Below, piece by piece: positions 32,498 through 41,449 of a stretch of DNA of 57,571 nt. A program made the translations under genes and the position numbers. Numbering within the stretch: the first letter of the stretch is position 1; each line of letters opens with the position of its first letter. Below the pieces are notes generated by a model, which did no database searches, was not told the DNA's origin, and saw only the letters and a program-made list of their open reading frames with translations. This stretch comes from Photorhabdus australis DSM 17609. Lineage in GTDB: Bacteria > Pseudomonadota > Gammaproteobacteria > Enterobacterales > Enterobacteriaceae. The DNA lies in the NCBI RefSeq assembly GCF_000711895.1, contig NZ_JONO01000037.1, forward strand, positions 1 through 57,571, given 5' to 3'.

Positions 32498-33748
32498 ATG
32501 GAAAATGGAAAACGGTTTGAAGATATGCTTTCTCGCTTTGTTGGAAACGGTCCTTATCTGGAAATAGATGGTGAAAAGTATATTGATGCAGCTTCTGGGA
32601 CATTTAACCTTCCACTTGGGTACACTAATCGCAGAATAGCAGAAAAACTAAAACAGCAGATCGATAGATGTACACATCTGAGTTCAGCTTATACTCATGA
32701 AATGTCCCAATATATTTTGGGTAAATTGGTTAAATATACTCCTGAAGGTATTAATAAAATATGGTTGCGCGATGTTTCCGGTTCTGGCGCGGTTGAGTGT
32801 GCAATTCGTATTGCGCAAAAAGCAACAGGTCGGTCAGGGGTTATCTCTTTCTTTTTGGCTCATCATGGCCAGTCTTTAGCCACAGCGCAAATTTCGGGTA
32901 ATGCTTTTAGAATTAAAGACTTCCATGTCAATATTGATGGTTCTTTAAAAGTTCCGACTCCTGCCAGCGTCATGTCGGAATTTGAAGCGAATACAGAACC
33001 TAATCAATATTTTGACCTGGAGCAATTTATTCAATTGGGTTCAAATGACAATATTGCCTGCTTAATCATCGAGCCTATCCAGGGGAATGGTGGAAATAAC
33101 GTTTTCCCTGTTGATTTTTACCGTAAGATCAGAGAAATCTGCCATAAACATAATATTATTATTATCGCCGATGAAGTGCAGACCGGATTTGGCCGTACTG
33201 GGACATTTTTCTCCTCAACCGGTTACGCTAAAGAATTAGAACCAGATATTATTGTGTTCGCTAAGGGGGCTGGTGGTATCGGTATTCCTACCGGTGGTGT
33301 GCTGATGCGCAGTTCATTGGATGTCTTGGAATCATTCGAACATTCCAGTACATCAGGTGCTAATCCTCTTTCATTAACAGCCCTGAACGAAATTATCGAT
33401 ATCATCGAAGATGAACATGTTCTGGAGAATGTTCAGTGTAACGAAGCTTATTTGCGTGATGGCTTATTAGCATTACAACATAAATATCCAGAAATTACCG
33501 GTGTCAGGGGCGTTGGTTATATGTTTGGCTTTGATACGCCATCACCGGAATTTGCGGCACAAGCAATTGCGATAGCGAATTCTCATAACTTGATTATCCG
33601 CGGCTCTCGTTATGGTAAAGGCCGCGCACTTAAAGTTCGTCCGCCGTTAATTTGTACTCAGGCACATTTAAACGAAATTCTGCATAAACTTGATCTAACT
33701 TTTGCTGATCTGACTTTAGGAATGCTGGACAACAAGGAGGTAGCGTAA
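32498..33748 (+). CDS. Class III PLP-dependent aminotransferase
   Basis: 416 aa, fold type I. Key residues: IADEVQTGFGRTG (Asp to the pyridine nitrogen) and FAKGAGGIGIPTGGV with the Schiff-base lysine; SGSGAVECAIRIA is the phosphate-binding turn and HHGQSLAT the usual class III segment. Relatives use omega-amino acids or amino-sugar/aminocyclitol substrates such as the 6'-amination steps of aminoglycosides; the sequence alone does not decide. ATG 32498 follows AAGGTAATGAAATC. It overlaps the next gene by one base, so the first genes form an operon. Confidence 0.85.
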   Translation: MENGKRFEDMLSRFVGNGPYLEIDGEKYIDAASGTFNLPLGYTNRRIAEKLKQQIDRCTHLSSAYTHEMSQYILGKLVKYTPEGINKIWLRDVSGSGAVECAIRIAQKATGRSGVISFFLAHHGQSLATAQISGNAFRIKDFHVNIDGSLKVPTPASVMSEFEANTEPNQYFDLEQFIQLGSNDNIACLIIEPIQGNGGNNVFPVDFYRKIREICHKHNIIIIADEVQTGFGRTGTFFSSTGYAKELEPDIIVFAKGAGGIGIPTGGVLMRSSLDVLESFEHSSTSGANPLSLTALNEIIDIIEDEHVLENVQCNEAYLRDGLLALQHKYPEITGVRGVGYMFGFDTPSPEFAAQAIAIANSHNLIIRGSRYGKGRALKVRPPLICTQAHLNEILHKLDLTFADLTLGMLDNKEVA

Positions 33749-34809
33749 TGAAAGCACTTAAATTTAATCGGGTATGGGATGTGCAAATCCAGGATGTTGA
33801 ACCGTTACGTTGTGTCGAGCCTGATGATGTTGTCGTTGATATTGCGGTGTGTGGCGTTTGTGGCACAGATGTTGGGATTATCACTGGATCTTATCCTGTT
33901 GCCATTCCGGGAACCACTCTGGGCCATGAAACAACGGGTGTTATTGCGGAAATAGGGAAGAGTGTCACGCGTTTTAATGTGGGTGACCGTGTTGTCATCA
34001 ATCCAACCTATTCTTGTGGGCATTGTCGGATGTGCCAGACAGGCAGTCCAAATCATTGTGAGAAAAAATTGGGAACCGAAGCGGGGGTTTCTTATGACGG
34101 AGCATTTGCTGAACAATATCTGGCTAAAGAGAGTTCACTGATAAAGTTGGATGATCATGTCAGTATGGAAGAAGCATCACTGACTGAGCCATTGAGTTGC
34201 ACATTGACCGGGGTTGATAAACTGGGCATTACTCATACTAATATTCGTGCAGCGGTAGCTGGCGCAGGTCCAATGGGGATGCTCTACATCTGGGCTTTAC
34301 ATGCCAGAGGCGTTAAAGCTTTCATGGTCGAGAAAAACGAAAATCGTGTTCAATTTGCCAAAGAAAATCTGCCACCGGAATGTGAACTGTACACTGATTT
34401 TGATGAGGCATTAGCGCAACGATATGGTGATAAATTAGCGCTTATCGATCTCTGTGTGGATACGACCGGGCAGTTAACCGAATACATTTTTGAACATTTG
34501 GCGCCTGGCGGGAAGTTATTGAATGTCGCGCTTAAAGATAAGTATGCCAATCTTGATATCTTGAAAATTGCTGATAAGAGCCTTTCAGTGATTGGTTCCA
34601 TTGATTCTCTGAATAACAGTTTTGAGCGTGCTTATACCATGATCCGTGATGGTGTTATTCCAGCCGGTCGTTTGGTCAGCCAGATTTTTGATTTTAATGA
34701 TTACTTGCAGGCTTTTCTCACGGTTGGTTGTGATATTGCGTGCAAAAGCCAAAAACCACTGTTTACTCCAAACTGTAAAGTGCTTATCCGTATTTCCGAT
34801 CTAAAATAA
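33748..34809 (+). CDS. Zinc-dependent medium-chain dehydrogenase (MDR)
   Basis: 353 aa. Catalytic zinc ligands CGVCGTD and GHETTG; structural zinc loop CGHCRMCQTGSPNHC (CX2CX2CX7C); Rossmann region AVAGAGPMGMLYIWA (GxGxxG). It is in the polyol / threonine / 2-deoxy-scyllo-inosamine dehydrogenase branch by general pattern. It would oxidise a secondary alcohol or reduce a ketone, which paired with the aminotransferase gives an alcohol-to-amine conversion. ATG 33748 overlaps the aminotransferase stop; Shine-Dalgarno AAGGAGG is perfect. Confidence 0.85.
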   Translation: MKALKFNRVWDVQIQDVEPLRCVEPDDVVVDIAVCGVCGTDVGIITGSYPVAIPGTTLGHETTGVIAEIGKSVTRFNVGDRVVINPTYSCGHCRMCQTGSPNHCEKKLGTEAGVSYDGAFAEQYLAKESSLIKLDDHVSMEEASLTEPLSCTLTGVDKLGITHTNIRAAVAGAGPMGMLYIWALHARGVKAFMVEKNENRVQFAKENLPPECELYTDFDEALAQRYGDKLALIDLCVDTTGQLTEYIFEHLAPGGKLLNVALKDKYANLDILKIADKSLSVIGSIDSLNNSFERAYTMIRDGVIPAGRLVSQIFDFNDYLQAFLTVGCDIACKSQKPLFTPNCKVLIRISDLK

Positions 34810-34822
34810 TGGAATGTTTCAC

Positions 34823-35455
34823 ATGGATAGATTTAATGTGATTTTTGATATTGACGGAGTCATTGTTGACAGTGAGCAGCTGCACTTTGATGTTCTTTGT
34901 GATTTGGCTCCTGACTACACACAGCATGTACAACCACAGCAACTAATTGGTCTGAGTTTAGAGGAAACGCTGGATTACATTGGAGTTCCTGCTCAGCAAC
35001 AAAAAGAGATCACCGCCCAAATTGTTGCTGTTTATAAGGATAAGTTGTCTAAAAGTTATCTTCGTCCGGGAATTTCTGGGCTGATATCGGCTTTACAACA
35101 GCATAATATCCCTTTTGGCTTTGTTTCTACTGCGCCGAGGGAAGTATGTCTGGCTAATATTGGATTGTTGGAGCTGAGTGAAAGCCCGGCTTTGATCTCT
35201 GGCGACGATGTTGTGAAAACCAAACCTCATCCCGATCCTTATCTTGCTATGTTGAAATTGAAGTCTATGGATGTTCATCAGACATTAGTGATTGAAGATA
35301 CAGATTTAGGGATTACAGCTGCAACACGGGCAGGTATTTCCTATGTATATGCCTGGCCTCATGCGTTATCTGTTGCAGAGCAATATCAGCAAGCAACCCG
35401 TATTATTGGGGCGCTGACAGATATTCCGCAATTTTCTAAGATTGATTTTGCGTAA
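34823..35455 (+). CDS. HAD-superfamily phosphatase (beta-phosphoglucomutase-like)
   Basis: About 210 aa. Motif I DIDGVIVDSE (nucleophile and acid/base Asp), a helical cap domain of the phosphoglucomutase-like type (LIGLSLEETLDYIG), motif II VSTAPRE, motif III lysine KTKPHPDPY and motif IV IEDTDLGI. I prefer ATG 34823 over 34814, because GGA abuts the earlier one and leaves no spacing. It lies 13 bases after the dehydrogenase and would dephosphorylate a sugar- or cyclitol-phosphate intermediate. An intrinsic terminator follows directly. Confidence 0.8.
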   Translation: MDRFNVIFDIDGVIVDSEQLHFDVLCDLAPDYTQHVQPQQLIGLSLEETLDYIGVPAQQQKEITAQIVAVYKDKLSKSYLRPGISGLISALQQHNIPFGFVSTAPREVCLANIGLLELSESPALISGDDVVKTKPHPDPYLAMLKLKSMDVHQTLVIEDTDLGITAATRAGISYVYAWPHALSVAEQYQQATRIIGALTDIPQFSKIDFA

Positions 35456-35459
35456 CTTA

Positions 35460-35496
35460 ATGCCCTCCATTATTAATCATATCGGAGGGCATTTTT
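35460..35496 (+). terminator. Intrinsic terminator inside the gene cluster, after the HAD gene
   Basis: Stem ATGCCCTCC (35460-35468) / GGAGGGCAT (35484-35492) followed by five T residues. Only 22 bases separate it from the next gene start, too few for an independent promoter downstream, so MFS and DUF1349 genes probably depend on readthrough or a promoter inside the HAD gene. Confidence 0.8.
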
Positions 35497-35518
35497 ATTG
35501 ACATAGAAGGAACATGAG

Positions 35519-36670
35519 TTGTCTGATCAGAATATTGTCTCTTTGGTAAAACAGCCCATCATGGCGACCCGCGCCGCTTTTTTTATTGCTGGTTTTAGCC
35601 TTGCAAGTTGGGCTCCCCTCATTCCTTTAGCTAAAGAACGCCTGCAACTTGATAATGGTGCGATGGGGCTACTGATGCTGGCATTTGGTGTTGGTTCTTT
35701 CATTATGATGCCGATGGCTGGAATGCTAGCAACCCGTTTCGGATGCCGACAAATTTTCACTTTATGTACCTTGTTGGTGTTAGTGATGTTGCCAGGGCTA
35801 AGCGTATTACCTACACCGCTGACGCTGGCTTGTGCTCTATTTATCTTTGGTACTGGCATTGGTGCAATGGATGTTGTGGTAAATATCCATGCTGTCATGA
35901 TTGAGAAAATGGCTCGGCGTCCAATTATGTCTGGTTTTCATGCGTTGTTCAGTCTGGGGGGAATAGCGGGTGCTGGCTCGGTTAGTGCATTATTGTCTCT
36001 GGGAGTATCACCTTTTCAGGTGATGATCATGGCGGTGCTACCTATTATTCTGTTGCTGCTGCCGGCATGGAGTGGATTATTAAACGAAGCAGAATCGGGT
36101 AATACACCATTCTTTGCTGTACCCCGCGGAGTTGTTATTTTGTTGGGCTTTCTCTGTTTTGTTGCCTATATTATGGAAGGATCAATGCTGGATTGGAGCG
36201 GTATATTATTAACCAGCGTGCATAATATTAGCAGCCATCAGGCTGGGATAGGTTATACCCTTTTTGCTATTGCTATGACATCTGGTCGCTTTTTGGGTGA
36301 TAGGATCATTGCCCTTTATGGACACAGACGAGTTTTTATCTGTAGTGCTTTATTAGCGACTTCTGGATTTATCCTTATTTACTCAGCATCAACAGCAATA
36401 ATACTGGGACTTTCTTTCTTAATGGTTGGAGCTGGATTATCTAATATCGCTCCAATGCTTTTTACCGCTTCTGGCCAACAAAAAATTATGCCTGATTCGC
36501 TGGCGGTTGCCGCAGTTTCTACCATGGGATATTCAGGGATCTTGCTAGGGCCTGCAATTATTGGTGGATTAGCGCATATTGTGACATTACATGGTGCTTT
36601 TGCTTGTGTTGCTTTACTCTCTGTTTCCTTACTTGCAGGATATAAATTTATTCATTCAAGCGGAAGATAA
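35519..36670 (+). CDS. MFS transporter, YbjJ-like
   Basis: 383 aa, 12 predicted membrane segments. Features such as FFIAGFSLASWAPLIPLAKE, GAMDVVVNIHAVMIEK and GFHALFSLGGIAGA are typical of the YbjJ-like MFS group. It starts at TTG 35519, 6 bases after AAGGAACATGAG; no ATG lies in frame before MATRAAFF (residue 15). Position after an intrinsic terminator suggests lower expression than the enzymes. Probable exporter or importer of the product or substrate made by the neighbouring enzymes; direction not deducible. Confidence 0.75.
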   Translation: MSDQNIVSLVKQPIMATRAAFFIAGFSLASWAPLIPLAKERLQLDNGAMGLLMLAFGVGSFIMMPMAGMLATRFGCRQIFTLCTLLVLVMLPGLSVLPTPLTLACALFIFGTGIGAMDVVVNIHAVMIEKMARRPIMSGFHALFSLGGIAGAGSVSALLSLGVSPFQVMIMAVLPIILLLLPAWSGLLNEAESGNTPFFAVPRGVVILLGFLCFVAYIMEGSMLDWSGILLTSVHNISSHQAGIGYTLFAIAMTSGRFLGDRIIALYGHRRVFICSALLATSGFILIYSASTAIILGLSFLMVGAGLSNIAPMLFTASGQQKIMPDSLAVAAVSTMGYSGILLGPAIIGGLAHIVTLHGAFACVALLSVSLLAGYKFIHSSGR

Positions 36671-36684
36671 TAGAAGGAGTTTCT

Positions 36685-37266
36685 ATGAGTTTGTCACAAT
36701 ATCATTGGATTAATGAACCAGCTGATTGGCAATGTGGAAGCGACTGGCTTGATGTCACTACAGATCATAAAACCGACTTTTGGCAACAAACATGGTATGG
36801 CTTTGAACGTCATAATGGTCATGTTTTTGGTCGTTATATTGAGGATGATTTCACCTTTCAACTCTGTATTGAAGGATGTTTTGAACATTTATACGATCAA
36901 GCGGGAATCATGTTATTAATAGATGAGAAACATTGGCTAAAAGGGGGTGTTGAATATTCTGATGGTCAGGCCACGATTGGCAGTGTACTCACTCGTCATC
37001 ATTCTGATTGGTCTATGGGAATATTTCCCGGTAACTGCAATAAATTCTGGTTACGCCTGACCTGTGAAGAAGGATATTTAAGACTGCAATATTCTATTGA
37101 TGGTTTACTATGGCCACTATTAAGACTGTCTCCTTTTTTTGAAGATAAACAACCCGTCTTTGTTGGCGCAATGTGTTGTTCTCCAGAACGTCAAGGGTTA
37201 CAGGTGCGGTTTTCTGATTTCAGATTTACGCCGCCAATAAAAAAACCATTGCATGATTTAAGTTAA
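36685..37266 (+). CDS. DUF1349 (concanavalin-A-like) protein
   Basis: 193 aa. The pattern of DUF1349 proteins is visible: an initial WLDVTTDHKTDFWQQTWYG, then DFTFQLCIEGCFEHLYDQAG, ADR/IDEKHWLKGGVEY, and near the end LQVRFSDFRFTPP. These proteins adopt a jelly-roll (concanavalin A-like) fold and are usually of unknown function, often beside sugar-metabolism genes. It starts 14 bases after the transporter with a perfect AAGGAG. No signal peptide. A carbohydrate-binding or sugar-isomerising role is conceivable but not supported directly. Confidence 0.8.
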   Translation: MSLSQYHWINEPADWQCGSDWLDVTTDHKTDFWQQTWYGFERHNGHVFGRYIEDDFTFQLCIEGCFEHLYDQAGIMLLIDEKHWLKGGVEYSDGQATIGSVLTRHHSDWSMGIFPGNCNKFWLRLTCEEGYLRLQYSIDGLLWPLLRLSPFFEDKQPVFVGAMCCSPERQGLQVRFSDFRFTPPIKKPLHDLS

Positions 37267-37313
37267 ATGGAGCCATTTTCGGAAAATTATCTCCACTAAG
37301 ACAGGCTTTAAAA

Positions 37314-37338
37314 CACCCGAAGCAATATGCTTCGGGTG
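37314..37338. terminator. Bidirectional terminator between DUF1349 gene and second CBM-like gene
   Basis: Perfect 11-bp stem CACCCGAAGCA / TGCTTCGGGTG with a 3-base loop ATA. It separates two convergent genes, and on the minus strand it is followed by TTTTAAAGCC. Confidence 0.8.
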
Positions 37339-37359
37339 TGATATATCAAAGTCAGATGC

Positions 37360-37836
37360 TTAAGCCCTTTCTAAAATAAAACCGGTAAAGTCAGCGGTTT
37401 CTCCGTCTGGTCGATGGCCAACTTGGTCTTTTAACAAGTAAACGCGTAAAAGTCCTTCTTGATCTGTGCTTAATTCTACTGAGCCAGTTGTAAAATTGGT
37501 GCTGTTTACAGCAAAAGAGTTTGGACCATCTGTACGACTCTGTAAACCAAAATAAGCTGATGAGGCCCATTCTGCTGAAACGCGCGCTGTACCTGTTAGC
37601 TTATATTTAGTGTTAGGTTCCAATCCTTCTATAATTTGATCAATGACGCCAGAACCCGTAACGCTTTGGATTCTGATAAAGTAAATACCATCTTCAGATA
37701 AAATATTTACTGATTCAGGGGCTGGGATTCTCCAGCCGTTATATCCCTCTTCGAATGAACCGTTAACCAATTCTTTATAAGAGTGTTTCTTATTATCAGA
37801 ATAATCTTCGTTATTCAGGATTTCTTGTACGTTCAT
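37360..37836 (-). CDS. Second CBM4/9-like stand-alone protein, paralog of 11201-11689
   Basis: 158 aa. Head MNVQEILNNEDYSDNKK, then ELVNGSFEEGYNGWRIPAPE, IIEGLEPNTKYKLTGTARV, FTTGSVELSTDQEGLLRVYL and TADFTGFILERA. All blocks correspond in order to the first paralog, with the loops diverged. No signal peptide, no catalytic motif; a single beta-sandwich carbohydrate-binding-like domain. Divergence confined to the middle loop (WASSAYFGLQSRTDGPNSF) suggests different ligands. AT-rich own upstream region with RBS AAAGGAC. It faces the DUF1349 gene across a shared terminator. Confidence 0.6.
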   Translation of the reverse strand: MNVQEILNNEDYSDNKKHSYKELVNGSFEEGYNGWRIPAPESVNILSEDGIYFIRIQSVTGSGVIDQIIEGLEPNTKYKLTGTARVSAEWASSAYFGLQSRTDGPNSFAVNSTNFTTGSVELSTDQEGLLRVYLLKDQVGHRPDGETADFTGFILERA

Positions 37837-38664
37837 ATATTAGTCCTTTTTAAATGAATAGAAATTAGTTTGATTTCTTTAATCGCTTTGTTTTTCGGGG
37901 GGCACTTTATCAATAATAGGATAATACTCAATTGTATTTTTTGTTGGTGGTGAGTTGTAATTTGTATGAATTAATAAAAGAATAAATGAGTTATAAGTGA
38001 TTAATTTGATCTTTTTAAGCGTTTTATTGTTCGAAAATAACCTTATCAATGATTGGAGAATATTAAATTGTGTTTTTCATTAAATAACTTTGCATAATAT
38101 TGCCTCTCTTTTACTGTTCATCTTTATCCCTAGGAAGAGTGAATCAGCGGATATAAATTAATTGACTTTTTCCAGCCATTGCTACGTATATTGGCAATTA
38201 TTGGTAACTTATGATTTCAGATAATAGTCTCAGGTGAATAAACCGGTAAAAACAGCAAATAAAATTGAGTTTTTTTCAATTCATTCGCCGCTCAACAGAA
38301 GAACAACACAAAATATTTCAGCCATCAGAGTATACCCAATAGATTTCAAGATGCATAAGGTATAGAACTCATTAAAAGAAAAGTATCAGATTATCAGCTT
38401 GATAACTTTGAAGAATTGCTTCAAGCCAGAATCGACTCGATTGAAATTATTGTTGCTTCCGGTCACTTTCACAACGAGATGAGACGATTTATACCCGCAC
38501 CTATATACAACAGAAGTGTAGGACAAGAGGCATTTTCCACTTATTTGATGACGAGCTTAAAGGCGTTGTTAACCACTGTGAAGAAGAGTCTGTATTCTTC
38601 AGGAGACAACACCGTTCCATTCAAGTTATAACGATTACATGTATTTTATGGCAGCTCTGGCACC
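37837..38664. other. Long AT-rich gap with a repeat fragment and degenerate coding traces
   Basis: 828 bases with no supported gene. It contains the partial dispersed repeat at 38331-38356. From about 38360 to 38640 there are short open stretches in shifting frames (for example ELLQARIDSIEIIVASGH) that read like a decayed gene, but I cannot assign a family. Confidence 0.45.
38331..38356 (+). repeat. Fragment of the dispersed MITE-like repeat
   Basis: TATACCCAATAGATTTCAAG followed by ATGCAT matches the left end of the repeat at 30513, with a few substitutions. The rest of the element is absent, as if cut by a rearrangement; it lies just before decayed coding sequence. Confidence 0.65.
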
Positions 38665-38940
38665 CTAGACTAAAATACCGCATTGCTGCCACTGAGCCGT
38701 TTGCCATGAATACGACTTAAGGGTTCCTTCTATTTCCTCTGTTTGTTGAATCAGTATCAGCCAGTCTTCATAGAGTTGTTTCAAAACCCTGCGTGCAATA
38801 GCAGTTAATCCATTATTTACGTCCTCAAGTGCTTCAGGCAGCGGAGCATTACGGAAAAACGATGCCATATTCTGCTGCCAATTCTCCGATTTGACTAGAG
38901 ATAGATAGCAACGCGTTTTTAAACTATAACTGTCGTACAT
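38665..38940 (-). pseudogene. IS110-family transposase fragment
   Basis: 91 codons. The stretch FRNAPLPEALEDVNNGLT followed by RVLKQLYEDWLILIQQTEEIE corresponds to the region between the DEDD catalytic domain and the transposase_20 domain of IS110 transposases (usual form LR..LP..LEDV.NGLT......L..LYE.....). Both catalytic domains are missing and the fragment abuts the end of the broken glycosyltransferase gene. Its start and stop codons are probably incidental. Confidence 0.55.
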
Positions 38941-40019
38941 TAGATCTGAGCTAATACAGGTAAAGCCTTAGTGATTCTTAACAGGAAATTATATTCGTAA
39001 AGAAAGGCAATAGAATTTTTTATTGCTTGATGATCTCTTATTTTATATTCATCAATAATGAGTTGTAATTTTTCAGACAACTCAAGAATATTACCTGATT
39101 TATAAATCTCACCATTTAAATTATTAATAATATCGCTTGGACCACACTGGCAATCTGAACTTATACAGTAGATACCATAAGATATTGCTTCCGCTAATAC
39201 CATACCAAAGCCTTCATATTTTGATGTTAAAATAAAAGCGGATACTTCTTTTATATTATCCATCACAAATTCCCAAAAATGATCTCTCCAACCATGCCAA
39301 ATAATATTGTTATTTATATTGAGTTATGAAGATAGTTCTCTTAAATAACCCTCATCATCTCCAGAACCTACCATATGTAACTCCCAATGACCATGCAATT
39401 GTGAAAGAGCTAAAAAGAGTTCAGTTAAATTTTTCGACTTATAAGCAAGAATTCTTCCAACATATAAAAATCTAGCTATGTGTTTTGGTTGAAGAATTAT
39501 AAAGGGATTCATTTTGATAGGATTAAAAATAAGATGAAGCTTCTCTGGTTTTATTCCAAAGGATAACATTTGATCTCTTAAACCAGAACTGATAACAAGG
39601 TGCTCGTCGGCACAGCATAAATATTTAATTTTCTGTGGGGTAGGATTCCTAATTGAAGTATGCAGCCAAGAATAGGTTTTTGCCGGGAAATTAATCTTTT
39701 CACAGGAAAGTCAAGTAATATTACAAGATGTCGTGTCTAAACTTATTATAATCTCAGGATAAAATCTTTCTAATATCAAAGATAATTCACATGCAATATT
39801 CTGGCGAGATTTATCACTGTTTGACATTAAAGAGACATGTTGAGCATTGGATAACCAAGCACGATTTTCAATTCTGTTTATCTCATTTAGAGATATAAAT
39901 ATGAAATTAATTTCAATATTGGCAAGGTCAAGCAAATTTATTAAATTTGAACATACCGTTTCTACCCCGCCATATCCATTCAAGAAAATATCATGGTATA
40001 TTATAAATATATTTTTCAC
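38940..40019 (-). pseudogene. GT4-type glycosyltransferase with two in-frame stop codons
   Basis: One continuous 360-codon frame with ATG at 40019, interrupted only by TGA at 39711-39713 and TAA at 39324-39326. The start IFIIYHDIFLNGYGGVETV is the GT4 N-terminal glycine loop; IARFLYVGRILAYKSKNL begins the second Rossmann domain; HGWRDHFWEF and then SKYEGFGMVLAEAISYG is the C-terminal EX7E-type donor-binding motif. The TAA is easily explained as CAA to TAA (SSQLN). Length and layout are otherwise normal, so this is a recent pseudogene. It follows the PIG-L-type gene by 10 bases, an arrangement seen in amino-sugar glycoside pathways. Confidence 0.8.
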
Positions 40020-40029
40020 TATTAATCCC

Positions 40030-40809
40030 TTATTGAATTAACCAAAAGCGCTCTTGTACTTTTATTTCACTAATAGAAAGATGGTATTTTTCCAATGGAA
40101 TTAAAAGATTTGATTCATTCCCAAACAGAGGTTCTAGTTGAGAATCATAAAACAGAATGTTTTGCATTTTTTCTTTTAAATCAATATCCACCAATATAGC
40201 ACGCATATCAAATTTATTATTTCGTAATAAAGCATTTTCCAAACTATCGGGATTAACAATAGGGTATTCACCTAAAACATAGGGAAAATCTTCATAAAGT
40301 AATATTTTTAACTTATGTGAGCCTTTTATATTATGCACAAGATTATTTATTATAATGTGGTCTACATGTCGACCTATTCCCAAAGGGGCATAGATATAAT
40401 CAGGTTGATAATTTAGCAATATTTTATCAATGAGATCTTGAGCAATATCGGATGCATAATCTGATTTATGTACTAAGCCACTATAAATCGCGGCAGAATT
40501 CTTATACATAGGTTCACCGTATTGATCGATTCTGTAAATGCAATCTAAAATTTTACCATGTATTGGAATGGCTGATAATTTATTGCAAAAAGCAATATCC
40601 TCATTAGCTCGTTTTGAATACAATTTTATAAATGAATTCATATTATCATTACTCTCAGAGCGTAAGTAATGAGATGTAAGATTTTCGTCATATTCAGTAA
40701 AAAATGTTAAAACAACCACCTGTTGATTTTCTGAAACTAATTTATGTATTAAGCCACCAGTGCTTAAAGCCGCATCATCTAAATGGGGGATAGAAATAAA
40801 TGTATTATT
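40030..40809 (-). pseudogene. PIG-L (LmbE-like) N-acetylglucosaminyl deacetylase-type gene lacking a normal start
   Basis: The frame carries ISIPHLDDAALSTGG (PHxDD zinc motif near the N-terminus) and later APLGIGRHVDHIIINN (HxDH-like third ligand region), the signature of PIG-L family de-N-acetylases. Yet the frame opens right after a TAA (40810-40812) shared with the preceding gene, and the first possible start is GTG 40719, inside and beyond the PHxDD motif. The zinc site would be lost from any product starting there. Either the original start codon has mutated or a non-standard start is used. With a broken glycosyltransferase next to it, decay is likelier. Confidence 0.75.
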
Positions 40810-41247
40810 TTAAATCTCCATACAAAGGCTGTTATATTTTATTTCCATGAGTACGATGTAAATAGCGGCTAAATCAATGCGTATTCCATCTCTGTTTTTT
40901 ATAAAATCTGAATTATTAATATTTGGCTTTTCTTTGGACTGGACTCTTTCATCATCGGCATAAAATTCTTTCATTATATCAAACCAACTAGCATGAATTC
41001 TTTCTGCCGCAATTTCTATTATACTGTCACTGTGACCTAATATTGTCATTAAATCTGAAAAAATGGCATCGTTTGTAGAAAGTAACATCTCATAATTGAA
41101 ATTGTCGGATGCAATATTGTCATCGTATAAATAAATATTTTTCATAACTTCCGATATAATACTCAAGTCGCTCTTGATTAGCCTCTTTTCAAACTTCTTC
41201 TCTTTTTCTGTGAATGCTTGATAAGGTTTTAAAAAATTAACTTGCAA
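40810..41247 (-). CDS. Uncharacterised protein, probably 3' part of an IS-interrupted gene
   Basis: 145 codons from TTG 41247; the frame stays open upstream to about 41330 (TATQDSITKLEIEYN) without an ATG. The protein is hydrophilic and alpha-helical looking, with IIEIAAERIHASWFDIMKEF and SDFIKNRDGIRIDLAAIYIV; I do not recognise a family. Upstream, in a different frame, another 50-codon piece reads toward it, and beyond the IS1595 copy lies a further 40-codon piece. I infer one former gene from about 42297 to 40810, broken by a frameshift and an insertion. Its stop codon is the point where the PIG-L frame opens. Confidence 0.4.
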   Translation of the reverse strand: MQVNFLKPYQAFTEKEKKFEKRLIKSDLSIISEVMKNIYLYDDNIASDNFNYEMLLSTNDAIFSDLMTILGHSDSIIEIAAERIHASWFDIMKEFYADDERVQSKEKPNINNSDFIKNRDGIRIDLAAIYIVLMEIKYNSLCMEI

Positions 41248-41293
41248 GTTGTACTCAATTTCAAGTTTTGTGATTGAATCTTGCGTAGCAGTT

Positions 41294-41446
41294 CTATGCT
41301 CCCGAGTTAAAAATTACTGTCCCATGACAATTTAATTTTGTTTGTTCGATTAATTCATGTCGGCACTCTTCAATAAGTTCAGTAACCTTTTTAGATTGTT
41401 GCGATAAAGATCGCCCTGGAGTTACCCCAAGCGTGTCTAAATACAT
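41294..41446 (-). pseudogene. Gene fragment between IS1595 copy and the 145-codon ORF
   Basis: 50 codons, MYLDTLGVTPGRSLSQQSKK to HGTVIFNSGA, ending at TAG 41294. It is well-formed protein-like sequence with no stop over its length and ends a few bases before the frame that continues as TATQDSITKLE. It starts 4 bases from the right end (in reading direction) of the insertion sequence. Family unknown. Confidence 0.4.
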
Positions 41447-41449
41447 ATT

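Noticed and set aside
38416-38631. 71-codon plus-strand frame
   Set aside because: No ribosome-binding site or family; frames switch within the segment, so at best part of a decayed gene.
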